Below, one piece after another: positions 38,462 through 51,360 of a DNA stretch of 64,000 nt (positions within the stretch are counted from its first letter, which is position 1; each line of letters starts with the position of its first letter). The notes below the pieces were generated by a model. That model saw only the letters and a program-made list of their open reading frames with translations. It was not told the DNA's origin and ran no database searches. Made by a program: the position numbers and the translations under genes. The DNA is taken from assembly GCF_037975245.1 (NCBI RefSeq), contig NC_092573.1:21607265-21671264 (forward strand). The letters run 5' to 3'. This DNA is from Apostichopus japonicus. Taxonomy: Eukaryota > Echinodermata > Holothuroidea > Aspidochirotida > Stichopodidae.

Positions 38462-39107
38462 CAAGGGCGGCGGAAGCACTTTTAATCTGGGGGGGGCACC
38501 GACGTCGAAGGGCACTTTGCAGAAATTCGATTGGACTGATGCAGCCTGATATTTAGTACCCTTCATAACTCTTATTGTATTATCTTATTTGCGTATACAC
38601 ATCACTCCATCAATTACGCCCGCCCCCCCCCACCCTCAAGGAAAATATGCATACTAGCACTGCAATATCCAATGTGCATATTGGGAAACAAGGCACAAGT
38701 TTTCTTTTGAGACAATGAGGTGAAATCATGCTAGTTGCTAATGTAGGAACTTCCGAATTAGAGTTTATTTCTTGTTAATATCTTAACAAATTTTTCCATT
38801 CGAAATAACTTTGACCCACAGAAATTCATTAAAAGTCAGGGGCGTAGCCAGGATTTGCAAAGTTGTATGCACGACTATCTGAGCGGAGCGCCACCATCGG
38901 TTGGCGCGGAGCGTACAAGAAAAATTTTTGGGTTTACAATGTCCTCAGATGGCTGGAAACGGCCCTTCCCGAGTGTTCATTCTGGTTCCCTGGCCTCTTG
39001 CTAACTTGAGACACCTCAATTTTTATGTAGAAAAAGGGCACATTTTTAACCTGAGGAAAAGTGGGGGGGCACGTGCCCCCTGTGCCCCCCCGGTTCCGCC
39101 GCCCTTG
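38462..39107. mobile_element. non-autonomous hAT-like DNA transposon (MITE), 646 bp
   Basis: Terminal inverted repeats of 14 bp, caagggcggcggaa (38,462-38,475) and ttccgccgcccttg (39,094-39,107), are flanked by a perfect 8-bp direct repeat catccacc at 38,454-38,461 and 39,108-39,115. An 8-bp target duplication plus a CA(A/G)GG-type terminus is the hAT superfamily signature. Beyond the 14 bp the ends diverge but both contain G7-8 followed by CAC. There is no transposase frame. Inside, 38,837 onward reads caggggcgtagccagg, itself a typical hAT-type end, so an older or nested piece may be included. Confidence 0.88.
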
Positions 39108-39299
39108 CATCCACCAGTCGAATACAGAGATTGTATATATCCAAAGTGTAGGCCTGCCTGGTTATTTACTTAAAATCACTGACTGTTTCCTCCTACAATT
39201 GATTCTAAGTTGATATGTCTGTTAAAAAATATGGACCAGCAGTCTCCATGTATTACATTCGGGTATGCATGCATACCAGTAACTACAAGATCATGCTTA

Positions 39300-39570
39300 C
39301 ATACCGTATAGGCTCCAAGTAATAGTGCAGTATGCACACTAGAATATAGTACACTATGTTATAGTGTACTACTATGTAGACTGCAAGTAATAGTATGCAC
39401 ACTAGTTTATAGTACACACTGTGATAGTTAACTATTACGTAGACTTCAAGTAATAGCACAGTATGCACACAAGTATATAGTACACTATGTGATAGTGTAC
39501 TACTACGTAGACTGCAAGTAATAGTATGCACACTATTATATAGTACACAATGTGATAGTGTACTATATTT
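39300..39570. repeat. minisatellite, ~63-69 bp unit, ~4 copies
   Basis: The anchor caagtaatag recurs at 39,315, 39,384, 39,447 and 39,514, with gtatgcacacta and tagtacac(t/a)atgtgatag blocks between. A further isolated unit lies at about 39,690-39,760. The minus-strand frames of 62-82 codons here simply read the repeat (HYHIVYYILVCIL-like periodicity). Confidence 0.85.
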
Positions 39571-40352
39571 ATACCAGCAGATACTACTTCTATAAGCTTA
39601 AACAGGCAGATAAGTAACAGAGCGATACATAATAGGCTAGACACCACTACAGCAACCACTAAATATTGGAGTAGTGTGTATATACTATAAAGACTCCAAG
39701 TAATAGCCCAGAATGCACACTAGAATACAGACAATATGCTGATAGTGTACTATATACAACCTAACTAACATTGTAATGAATTCTAGTAGACACCAATCTT
39801 GTAAGAGAGAAATAAACACACTATGAACGACTAGATAATAGCATAGTATCGTAGTAAATACTACAATGCTCATTGCCTTATATCAATGCTGGTACTTATA
39901 CACAGTTACGTATACACAACTGATGTGACAGCATTTGAAGTTACAGCCTTGAAGTATGAAACTATCCCAGGTTAATCTTAAAATCAACAACGAGGTCATT
40001 CCTGTTCACCATGCTCTTAGTGACAGCATATACCATACATAATCCATGCAGAAGAAGGGAACAGTTAAAGGAACCATTAAATATAAGTAACCACAATAAA
40101 ATATATTTGAAAATTTGGAAAAAAAGGGTCAATGGATTGTGCTGTTGATGATGATACAAGAGAGAACTGCAATATAAAGTTAAGTCGTAAATGAGCCAGA
40201 ATGCTCTAGGAGGGTTATGGAAAGAACCAGACAAGAAAAAGAAGAATGGAAGTCCTTATCAGAATGTGTCTGTAATTATAGCCAAAACAAAGAAATACAC
40301 TGCACGGTCTAATTATTAGCTGCCCTTTGCATCTATCACATTTAGGTGATTG
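39571..40352. other. no feature recognised
   Basis: AT-rich sequence with one diverged minisatellite unit. It would be the 3' flank or 3' UTR of the minus-strand gene if the 40,353-40,501 exon is its last. Confidence 0.4.
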
Positions 40353-40501
40353 TCACTGAAAACAACAACAACCGAACCTAAATTTTTCATTAGAAATTCT
40401 TTGGAAAAGTGCGCATCTAACACTTTTCCCATTCCGTCGGTTCCGTTGCTTCTTATAGAAGTAGCCATCAATCATGAAGAAACCGTTAATCATGCCCAAT
40501 T
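40353..40501 (-). CDS. putative terminal exon of minus-strand gene
   Basis: The acceptor gacctgcctctgcag lies just upstream on the minus strand (40,502 and above). Two bases complete the codon left open by the 45,094 exon (phase 1). Then 48 codons run open, beginning L-G-M-I-N-G-F-F-M-I-D-G-Y-F-Y-K-K, through a basic stretch QRNRRNGKS, to TGA at 40,355-40,353. The first ~30 codons look protein-like; the last ~14, ending GCCCFQ, are less convincing, so a missed donor is possible. I do not recognise the product. The phase match with the exon 4.6 kb away is the main support; intervening exons cannot be excluded. Confidence 0.35.
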
Positions 40502-43500
40502 CTGCAGAGGCAGGTCACTCTAATAGATAAATCCTTACATTTGATACTCTCACTAATGGTCCAGCCATCACCATCCCATAATAATATTCATCCATACCGG
40601 GCATAGAAATCGTGGTATGTCTTTTCGCAGGAGCAATGAACTCCCCGAGATTTCCCGCCGTGGTTTAAACTGAAAAACCGGGATCTGTGAGAGTGGTTTG
40701 CCGTTGGAGCAAATTAAGAGAAGCAAGTAACATCCCTTGGCTTTAGTAACAAAAACAATTAAAATGAAATAAATGCATCCCGAGGGCAAAGACCCCCTGG
40801 TAGAGCTGAAACATTAATTTTTTAATAAAATCAACCACTTTGATAAAATATTAGAAAATTTATGAAATGTCCCTCATTGACAGTTTATCTAATTATTTCT
40901 TTAGTCGACAGCGTAAAACTACAGACACATTCCGCAAAGATTTCCCATCCGAAGGAGAAGAAGAAGAACCTTTTCAAAGAGTTGGGAGAGACACCAAAAG
41001 CATTTAAAAATAATAACATCTTTCTCTGTCGTTTTTTGTTTACTCACCGATGACAGTGCGCAAGTCCATGCGAGTCGGCACACAGTGACATGGGAGAGAA
41101 TGGGGAAGATATCACAGGCAATAAATTAGAAACACCAAGAAAAAACAAACTGTCTCTCTCACTCTCCACCTCTCACTTTCTCTTTTCTCTTTTTTTGTTC
41201 CACAGATCCTGGTGCTTTGCTGCAAAAATCGAGCTACAGCGAGATTGGTTAAGTATATAATAAATCCTGAATATAGAGATCCGTACGTCGGTCGTCGTTC
41301 ATCAGGCAGAAATGCAACCATGCGTTTGTTTAAAATAAAGATATATATAGAAACATATGCAGGACTTTGGAGTGCTATTTCTTGATGTAAATTATATATA
41401 CATCTCTGTCAATCCGTGGCTATCGTAAATGTGGCATGCAGCAACACTGTTATATTACTACCAATCCTCAGTGCTATCAAGTAGCAAATCATTTACACAC
41501 AGGTGTCGAAACCATATGGCTGATTTCCCAGCCCCGTTGGAACATGCACTGTCTTACTGTGCAAATGATAGCTCTATACAATACTGCAGATTTTGCAGAC
41601 CTAAACAAACCACACATACAGATACACGTGCAGGCCGGCATGTGTGGGTTATATCACAGATAGTATGTGAGCTCTCTTTGTGTGCTAGCTAGTATTATTG
41701 TCTATAGGCTGCTGGTAGTAATATATATCCTAGTAATAATAGGGTCTCATACCCTTCAAAATTAAAAGACGTCCCTGTTGATAATATAAAGCACTGTAAG
41801 GATGGCATGCCAGCATGCTTCAGTGAGCTTGCAACAACAAAAAGAAAACTGGCATCATGGAGTTAATAATATCATCTAATGATATGTAAGCAACATGCAA
41901 CTCGGGTATGGCCGGCATTTCATATATAGTTTCCATCATAGAGTTACTCAGGCATGATAAAACAGACAACACTCATGAATGCATGGTTTAATTGGAATAT
42001 CAGTATAGGGTATAGTGCAGTTGGGAGAGAGTTTATCCAATCACCATTCAAAGCAATTCACCCTTGTACTTTACAGCCAGACACACAGGCCACTCAATAA
42101 ACTTCAAGTAGTATTTGCACAGCTGTAAGTACACAAAATGTCATAGAAATCAAAAATATTTTCATAAATACTAAATAGGCATATGGTGCTTCAATATTTA
42201 ACTGAACCATACTTTGGCTGTCTCACATTCAATGAGTCACAATGAATGACAAATTTGCTTGCTAGTTAAACGACTACACCTAATTGTAATGAATATTAAA
42301 GACATAATGAATATTTATATCTACAAACCATTTCCTCTTCATAAATCTTCATTAAGGCATATAAACCTCTATCGTTTATCTCAGATCTGTTGGTTATCTT
42401 GTGTAAACATCTAACTCATTCTGCTAATGTTTCATTTGATATTCTATACATATTCAGTCAAGTAATTCCCTTCATCACCAAATGATTACATAATTATCCG
42501 ATTCTCAGAATTTCACTTTTTACAATTTTCCAAATTTTATTGGTCCTCTTCCTAACTTTCACTTCAATGTTGTTTCAAGTATAATCAAGTCACCTTTTGA
42601 ATATTCATGAAGTTGTGTGCAAAGTGACTTCTTTTGACAGAGGTCAATAACCGATACATCCCTGCATTAATGACCTGCAACAACGAAAGCAACTATCCCT
42701 TTAACGATGTTACACCAATTACATTCTTTTCAACTTGAATTTTAAGAAGCTTTATTAACCAAATGCTAGGGGAATAAAAAATAATAATCATAATCATAAT
42801 TTAAAAAAAAAAATTAAATTAAATAAATAAAAATATATTGTGTCAGCAAAACACAAGTGTGAAAAGCAGAATTGGAATTACTTATTTTCTTTCTAATTCT
42901 TTTTCCGATCAGATATTTCACTCGGACATGACTCCAAATAAAAGTCCCCACAATTCTACTATAAGAACCCAAAATGATACCTGCTTTTTCAAGACATCCC
43001 TTTTGTTTTAGACAAGAAATTCTCACGTTATGTACAGTAGCGATGCGGCATTTTACCTCATGGAAAAAAATGGGCTTCGTAAATGTCACGCTCGAAACTT
43101 ATGAGAGATACCCATGACAGTAATTACAGCCTGATAGAATTGTGACAGCCGAGGCATCAATCTGTCAGATACAACTAATGACAGTCATAGAAGAATTTTC
43201 TCGGGGAACGAGTAAAAAGCAATTTTTCACATAACATACAGTCGTTGTTACTGCAGCATTCACAATTCTCCCACTTTTAATTCTTGATATTGACTGGTTG
43301 TTAAAAAATTGGCATGTGTCTACTTTCTGAAGTGAAGTGTATTTGATTGAAGAATCTCCCTCTGAGAGTTTGATTCATGCCTCAAATTTAATTGTTTTTA
43401 ATTAGCATAGTAATGCATCAAAAATAATATTTAAAAAAAAAACATGACAGGTCAGTTCTTCTACACAATATCAGTTTTAGGGAGGGCAATAAATAACTTC

Positions 43501-45093
43501 ATAACCAGGACGAAAGGAGTGCATGCTTTATATAGACTAAACACTTACACCATAACATTAATAGTGCGCAATAATAATATCTTAAATTCCCTCTTCCCAA
43601 CAACACAAAACATATTCACCAAGGGGATACCGACACCAACTACCGGCCTAAAACCCAAACTGTCTATGAAAGTAGAACCCACAAAAAAAGACCGATTTCT
43701 AATCATTTCTCGACTGTAACAGATTACGGCATATATGCCATTCCTGATGATACTGTGCAACTTTAATAACCTACACAAATACAACTAATTCTAATTGAAA
43801 AAAAAAACAAAATTTTTAAATTTAAAATAAAACTGACCAAAATTGACCAGCTAATGATAGATTAACCCCATTTATTATGATAACTAAATTTACCCTCAAA
43901 AACCTCTTTCATCCTACAGAACATCTGGTTACCTGTTCCTTTGTATGCCTCTAAAGTAATTCATCCATCAATGGGGTATATCACAGTTCCAGTCAACAGC
44001 ATCTCATGCTAGGATTAGTTTCAATTTTCATAAGGTAAACCCACTTGATATTCAATTCACCTCAAGTCACTATGAGTATAAACATCAATGCCTATCCATA
44101 CTGTACAAATACCTAAAGTACACTTAAAGTGACTGAAAATAAAGTTGATTATCCACTCTAAATAATAACATGAAGCATTCCTAGATTATAAGATTATGTT
44201 GATATGTGATATATCATTCATATCTTACAGTCCACACAAATGGGTAATAGGATGTCATGCTGGATAAACCACAGGGAGGGTATTAAGAAGTACATGCCTT
44301 CTAATCAGGCAATGACGACCATGGATAATGATACCTCGTGAATATTCATCATCTGATGCATATGCAAATATACCATGTCTACACATGACCAACTGTCACA
44401 ATGACAACAATAAGTCCAAAGGTCCCAGTGTAAAATGTCAAATACACAAGGTATAATAATGTGCCATGCTTTTCCACACAAATCCAACATCATTCCCAAC
44501 TTTTTCATCATCAAAAGAAATTGCCATAATTTTTATTTATTTTTTTAAATTTTTTTTTATGTATTGTATATAAATATTTCAAAATTTGGAAGATCTTGTG
44601 CCATATCGTTCAATCATATCTCTACAATGCTTTGATACAAATTTTACATATCTCCACTGGTTTTGGAACAATCAATTTCATGATCATATTAATAGCTTTC
44701 AGAGAACCTTTTATTCCAAATGTTTTCATAAACTTTACACTAGTTGAATATAGCTCTCTGTGGTGATTTCTGTTCCTTCAATTTATACTATAGTCTCTGT
44801 AGCAGAACCACTGATAGGCATACAGCTTTATCTTATTTTCAATTTTTTAATCTTTTTATGTTTATTTGTACATAAAAAGTTCCTGACTATATAAACCAAA
44901 TGTATGAAACTTTTCATACATGATGTTATATACAAAAATCAAATGATTCACAAGTACAAAACCATAAATTGGGGGGGGGGGGCACATCCCATGAGGGGGA
45001 AATAGGGCCAAAAACCAAGGAGAACATGAAAAATTAAAGAGCTTGACACTGCTGTGTGGTACTTGGCAATTTCTTTTAATTTTCAAATTGTAC
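40502..45093 (-). other. probable intron of minus-strand gene
   Basis: Lies between two phase-compatible putative exons. No convincing exon was found inside. A strong plus-strand polypyrimidine acceptor (41,160-41,205) precedes 42 open nucleotides, and a minus-strand gtgagt donor sits near 41,050; both lack partners. AT-rich microsatellite-like sequence lies at 42,781-42,838. Confidence 0.35.
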
Positions 45094-45171
45094 CTTGTGC
45101 CATCTGAGTGGCCTGATGGAAGACGTAGTCTGAAAATCCTCGCAGAAGGACTTTCCTGGTAAACTGTTTAC
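45094..45171 (-). CDS. putative internal exon, 78 nt, minus-strand gene
   Basis: The acceptor gtttggattttacag (minus strand) precedes 78 nt: two bases to finish the split glycine codon from the 48,624 exon, 25 codons (K-Q-F-T-R-K-V-L-L-R-G-F-S-D-Y-V-F-H-Q-A...), and one base left over. It ends CACAAG followed by gtacaa. The phase fits both neighbours. Codon content is good, with no stop in the used frame, and GC is higher than the flanks. The frame is also open upstream of the acceptor, so the 5' edge is set by the splice site only. Product unknown. Confidence 0.5.
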
Positions 45172-48100
45172 CTGTAAAATCCAAACATTTCTCTGATAAT
45201 GAGCCAAACGTACGGGCCACAGAACCATTGTCAGATATATATACTGGCCTTGCTTTGCTTTTACACACAGTATGTGATCACATTACTCATTTTTTTTTCC
45301 ATACTTCAAAACTTGAGTTATTGAGGAGATTTAACATGATGTCGTTTATTTATACTGATCATTTTAAAACTGAAGAGCCGTAATTAGTTTGTTCATTACA
45401 AAACATTGTCTTTCCACTTTCCTCCTTTTCCCTTTTACCTTTTTTTGTTTGTTTGTAGTTGTTTATTTTTATTATTTCTCCAACTGGCTCAGGTTGGATC
45501 TTTTACAATACGTTCACGGCTCTTGAAACATCACAGACCTCCCCACCCGCAGGCCACAATACTCAATTTTACGGTATGTTCACAGTTCCTGAAACACCAC
45601 AGACCTCCCCACCCCCCCCCCCCCAAGCCCCACTCACAATCTTTCTAACACTGTCCTCACAGACTTCAATAAGTGTGACTGATATCCATGTTAGTATCAC
45701 TCATGAAATGAAGAGTTTGTTTGTTTTGTCCTTAGGTAAGTGTTCTGTATGTTTATACTGCTTCTTAAAGCAGATGCAGATCATCTACCATACACCTGTT
45801 GACTTTATTTGATTTTCTTCTTTTTTGTTCTTGTCGTTGATAGTGTGTGGTTGTTTTAATACTCTTTGTCACTTTCTCCCTTCGAAGGCAGTAAGGATAA
45901 GAACCAAAGCTTCCAATCTGTCACCATCTCAGAACCTCAAATATTTACATATACTTGCTCGAATTAAAACCAATATTCCTCACTTCTTACGTTCTTACAT
46001 TGCCTTCCAAAATGATACAACGTTTAAAGATAATCATGCTTTTTCCCCGCCATGTTTGGTCCAAATTTCTCCATTCCCAAATGCTCTACTCTTATATCCT
46101 GCCATGTTTGGTCCAAATTTCCTCTATCCCAGTTGCAACATTTTCCTCATTTTCTCCCTTACTATGAGGTAGAGCATTAACCTTTTCATCATCATACAAA
46201 TACTATTGTATAAACTGCAGATCATCAAACTTGCCTTCTCCATGAAAGCATGAACACTGCAATGAGTTAACAAACGTAACTCTGCCTACGGCATGAGTGG
46301 GATGTTAAATTTATTACTATTGCTGTATCACAGACTGTAGAACTACCCTCGGTCTTATCATACGGCATACGATACGCAAGAATTAAACATGTTGAAGCTC
46401 AGCTAACAAACAGTCCAAAATTTGAATCACTTCAGTGTAGTTTTCAGTCATCCCCCCTCAAATCACTTGCACCTCTCCCCCCCCACCCCCTTGCTTTCCC
46501 ATCACTTCTAAAAACAGGTAACCTTGGATACAACTTTAAACACTAGACAAGTCTGTTGTGGGGGTCAAAGGTTACAAGCATACATGGATCTAGACTATTG
46601 ATGGCGTAGTAGGAGTACCTATAAATGTGGTGTGAAACATTTTGTAATGAAAAAGGAAATATAAAGTTTTCGGCAACTGATCAAAACAATGTGCAAAAGC
46701 AAAGCAAAGCTGTAACCAAAATCAACAAAAATTAAAAAAGTGATGAAAGAATGCAGAAAATAATAATTATACTTATAAAAATGAATTTATTACATAGATA
46801 TGACATGTAAAACACAAAAAAATGCAAATAGATCCCAGTTGTTCAACAAATGGTTTTTACCCATCTCGGCACATCAGATTTTATCACTCTTTTATCTTTT
46901 ATCATCAAAATTTACGCCCTAGTGTGAATTATGTAAATGTTTTTTTTGCATATCAATTAGTTATATGGTATCGAACTGTAGGAATCTGGTGCATTACATT
47001 ACATATCAACAAAGGGCAAATTTTGAACAGTCGTCAGGTTGTCCGAGACGACAAAATTTCTGGTCCGACAACCAAAATCACCTTTGGAGGTTATCTAGTG
47101 GACGATTAGTTCTGCACATAAAATTCAGCTGTGCTTTGTAATTAAAATACCCCCAAATACGAAAGAGGATAATCAGGTTTTACCCCCAAAGCTGGTGTTC
47201 TATTCACCGACCTACACATCTCTCTACGGTGTGCACATTGGTCATTGTTATTTTGCTACAATTTTTTGGAATACCAAATTTACCGTTCAGACAACCCAAA
47301 AATTAAGATTTGGTTGCCTGAGGGAGAACCAGAGAAAAGCCTTATAAATTGCCCTGTTACACTGAAGTGAGAAATGCTAAAATCCTGTTCATATGCTACA
47401 CTCCCTATCACTACAACCATTGTTATAAAAATTAAAATATTTCATCAGACGAAATACAATCTAAATATGGTCAAAAGCACAGAAACTAGCAGAATGTACT
47501 TTCAATAAAAACAACCATAAAAAGAAAATTTGAAAAGAGAAAGGAAAATTTAAAGAATTGATAAAACCATGAATAATGAGGACATTTGACTTCAAACAAA
47601 AGCACACACTGCAAACTTGCACATCAAACAAAATATGATATTTAATATAGAAAATTTAATAGTATTATACGGCTTGGTATTGCTGCAATGCCACATTTAC
47701 ATACCACAAAGCATTGTTCTGATTTTCAAATTATACATTGTGTACTGCTGCTCATGATTTTTCTTTGTGTGTGGGAGGGGGGGGGGATGGGGGAGGGAAC
47801 AAAAAACTCAAAAATGTTATGACTCAAAAAAGCAGATAACAACTCAAAAAGAAGTTTCACCATCGCAGTTACAAATAATCACATCTCTTTGCAAAAGGAA
47901 ATTTATAGAGACCAATGGAACAAAGACAAAGACCAAATTAAGATGTAAAATTACTGATCTTTCCTGAAGACACTCACAACTATGAAAACACAGTTGTTAT
48001 TTTTCTAGTTTGTTTTTGCAATCCCCCAAACGGGTAATTTACACCCCAGGACGGATGTATGCAACACTTCACTTGTCATTCAAATGTTTTTGCTTGATTA

Positions 48101-48623
48101 AAGAACAAATGTAACTTCCACAGGAAGGATTATAACGATACATCGAAAATATGCAAAACTATTTTCAACCATTTTTTAACTTTTTTCTTGCTAAAGGCAC
48201 CTTATTCCATCAAACGAAACAAAGTTTTGTAATTGTTAGCCACAAGTTGTCGATCCTTTTGTTACACAAAAAAAAAATGCTTTCTGTTTCTTGCTGTCGG
48301 CAATAGGAACCACATGGTTTAGTTCAGTTATCTTTTGATAACTAAGCTAGAATTGTGGTGGATACAAAGTGGATACAAAAACAAAATAGCATCCACTCTC
48401 CTCATAGAATCACACAATGATAATATTGTACATTGCAGATTGCAGATTGGTCACAGAATTCCTGTGCTAGACTCTACCTGCCCTGTAAAATATGGCATGG
48501 AGAAAAAGTGGTGCAAGTTTCAAATTAGCAAATGAAACTTTATCTTTATTTGCCATTTAAAGACATACTTGACGACAACAACAAACGAGACAAATAAGAA
48601 GCAATGGATTGTCTTGGTCTTAC
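45172..48623 (-). other. probable intron of minus-strand gene
   Basis: No exon supported inside. It holds a diverged ~70-bp direct duplication around 45,505-45,624 (repeated cctgaaac...cacagacctccccaccc, ending in C13), a two-copy 52-bp repeat starting at 46,049 and 46,101 (gccatgtttggtccaaattt), and a G9 run near 47,779. Confidence 0.4.
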
Positions 48624-48663
48624 CTTCTTTAATTCTACCGGTGGTTGGGGGCAGATCTGGAGC
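48624..48663 (-). CDS. putative 40-nt internal exon, minus-strand gene
   Basis: The minus-strand acceptor aacctctcttag is followed by 40 nt encoding A-P-D-L-P-P-T-T-G-R-I-K-E plus one base, then AAAGAAG followed by gtaagacc, a near-consensus donor. It continues phase 0 from the 49,955 exon and hands phase 1 to the 45,171 exon. It is GC-rich relative to surrounding sequence. Proline-rich linker-like content; product unknown. Strong sites at both ends of a very short exon make this more convincing than its length suggests. Confidence 0.55.
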
Positions 48664-49954
48664 CTAAGAGAGGTTATGGAAGAACAAAAGAGAAAGACAG
48701 ATGAAAAGAAGTTGCTTACATTTTATTGCCTCAAAAAAGCTGGCTTGCACTTCTTAAACTAATTTCAGTTCTGACGAGATTCACGCAAGTTATTTGAACA
48801 ATTTTCTGTCAAAAGACATCTGGAGAAACTTTTCTGCAATTAAACATTTTTCAAAAAAGAGCAGGTAGTTTAGTCCCGACATAATTTTGTCAATCACAGT
48901 TTCGACCGTAGTAGGCTAGGTTTCTCTTCTGTGGGTGTTTGGTATAAGTGTATGGTACGTATACATGCTAATTCTCTTCAATTTTGACTAAAGACAAACT
49001 GGATCTCCAGAGTCACTAAGTAAGCGATGTTCCATCACAAACATAACAAGAATATTTCACCGGTATCAATATACTTGCAAATGATAGCTACATTTAAATA
49101 TATATCTGTTTTTGTCCAATAAATTGACAGAGTTTTGTTTCATTGGTTTAGTCTTTTCCATTCATCGCCAACTACTTTATTGTAATCAGTTTACCATTTT
49201 GAATGTAAACAACGTAACTTTAGAAAAGAATCACAGATTCTAAAAGTACTTCTGAAGCTACCTTGAAGTTATCTGGAATAGCGCCATCTACGTAGGCTAT
49301 TTTTTTTTTTTTTGGCTTCTGCAATGATGAATGGTGTACTTTGCAATCTATACAATTTGCCTATACAATCTTGTTAATTAGAAATATGATTTGAAAAAGA
49401 AACAATTTGCTTTGGAGTTATGAGAATAGTAAACAACTACAGTTATACATACAAAAATATACTAGTAGGAGCTACAATGGACTTCTTAATATGGCAAAAT
49501 TTAAATACCACTTGACAATTATCAAAGTCACCATTGTCAGTAGCAAAATTAATCTCCATTTAGCCCACCCCGCCCACCCCTACACAAAACCCTCCAGCCT
49601 CCAAAGTATGAAAACAAGTGAACCGTAACTTCAAAAAAGAACTGTTTGACTTTTATGTTAACTCTTTAAAACATTTGAAGTGTTAGTAAAATTCAAACCA
49701 TCATTTTCTCTTCCCTATCTACTCTGTTTGTTCTCCATTCATCCTCTTACTCTTTTCTCTCCAAACATGAGGTGGAAAAAAATTACAATTTTTGCATCTT
49801 TACGGGATAAATTCTGTTTCCTTTAAAGCCACTCTCATTTCTAAATATATATACAGAGCTTCTTACACTGTACATTAAACATATAGTAGCAGTAACTTGT
49901 TTCTTTACAATACACCATTTCTACTTTTTCCATTTTTCCCCTCCCCCTTCTTAC

Positions 49955-50162
49955 CCTCATTGTCCCCGGCATTTTCTGGGATGGTTGAGCAGAGGCAAAG
50001 TTCTGCTGACTGGGCCTCGGTTCCTCTGACATGAGTTGCTTGCTCTCGTTATCTGTATCTGGCTCCGTCTCTTCCTCATCCTGTCGGATGTAACACTGCG
50101 GGTCCGATTTCTGGTGGAATTCATCTCTCTGGAGCCTCTGGAGCTGTTGATATTCCCTCTCT
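49955..50162 (-). CDS. internal coding exon, 208 nt, minus-strand gene (coiled coil/acidic)
   Basis: Best-supported exon of the window. The minus-strand acceptor is ...ttttaaaacag and the donor is ATGAGG followed by gtaagaagg, an excellent consensus. The 208 nt give one base plus 69 codons without a stop. The peptide starts E-R-E-Y-Q-Q-L-Q-R-L-Q-R-D-E-F, a helical Gln/Leu/Arg segment, then an acidic patch DEEETEPDTDNE, then a Ser/Pro/Gln-rich linker. GC content is well above the flanks. The product is not recognised; the composition suggests a cytoplasmic or nuclear scaffold-like protein, but that is inference. Confidence 0.72.
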
Positions 50163-51360
50163 CTGTTTTAAAAAAAAAATCATAATAATAATAATATCAA
50201 ATCAATCAATAATCATATATTCGTAGCAGAGACAGGTAAGGGAGAGGTGAATCATGTTAATCAAAGAAATATAAATTGTGTAAACTGTTATAAGGTTGGT
50301 ATAGGTTCTCCAAAATATGCAAATAACAAAAGTGAAGGAATTTTTTTTAAATATGAGCACAGTATTTGCATATATGTTTCCCCGAAACTTTCTGTCTGTT
50401 TCCTTTTATGTCAGTGACAAAGCTACATACCATCTGTATTCCAATACAGTGTTGTTGTGGGTTTTATTGGGGGGGGGGGGTGGGGGGAAGCATTATAGTA
50501 CGAAATTTGTTACATATCTACTCTATTTCTTTCTTCTCCAAATATCTAAACTGCACCTCTGACTTGATAAAACTAATTTAACTGGATGTAATTGAAATTT
50601 CCATGAACAATAATATGATACATTCATTATCAAGATTTTAATTAAAATTTTATGACTTGCTGAAATGTATTTAAATTTTACTTTACTGTCCTTTTTGCAT
50701 CTCTACACAAACATGAGTGTATCATTCACTGCTACTTAATCTTATAGAGGGCAGTATTCATCATTACTGTTTCTAACAGTACAGATTCAATACATGTTAC
50801 GTGAGGGCAGCATACACATATTCCCTCCAGGATTAAACCTGGTTGTGAGAATAAATACCCTGACTGGGTATGTACAGTACATTCACTTGGGTGACCATGT
50901 CCCAGAAGGAGCCAACTTCAAATTAAACTGATGACTGAACTCTCCAAGTTCAATTGTAAGGTTTGTTAACTGTCCACAAATTTAATCAGTTTTCTGGGCT
51001 GAGTGAAGAGTAATTTTGAACCTACTGCCAGTAAGTAAGAAAAGTTCATTAGGGGACACGCACCATGCCATATTTTATAACAATATTACTGGAGAGAAAT
51101 AATAAGTAACATTCACCATTGACTCAATTTGAACTTGGAAACAAAAAACGGTCCAGCCATACTGATATACAGTTAGCTTCAAATGCTGATAGGGTAATAC
51201 TACAGTTATTTCTAATCATAGCACACATGTTGTATTTCAATCTAAGTTGGAAATTGTGGAATGACTACACACTATTACCCTAATTTTCCTGTGATCCTTA
51301 CATCCCAACCCAGGCAACAAGCAAGTAAGCTTTCAGTGGGATATTGATCGAAGAATGTCT
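50163..51360 (-). other. part of probable first observed intron
   Basis: AT-rich, with a (TAA)n/(TCAA)n stretch next to the exon at 50,170-50,215 and a G10/T/G6 tract near 50,469-50,487. Open frames over the G tract are chance products. Confidence 0.45.

Noticed and set aside
39283-39873. Chain of minus-strand open frames with similar peptides
   Set aside because: Translation of the ~65-bp minisatellite.
41046-41100. Minus-strand ATG...ATCG followed by gtgagtaaac, a good donor
   Set aside because: No acceptor upstream and no downstream partner in phase; a first exon cannot be shown.
41160-41247. Very strong plus-strand polypyrimidine acceptor followed by 42 open nt and gttaag
   Set aside because: No partner exon in phase; too short to support alone.
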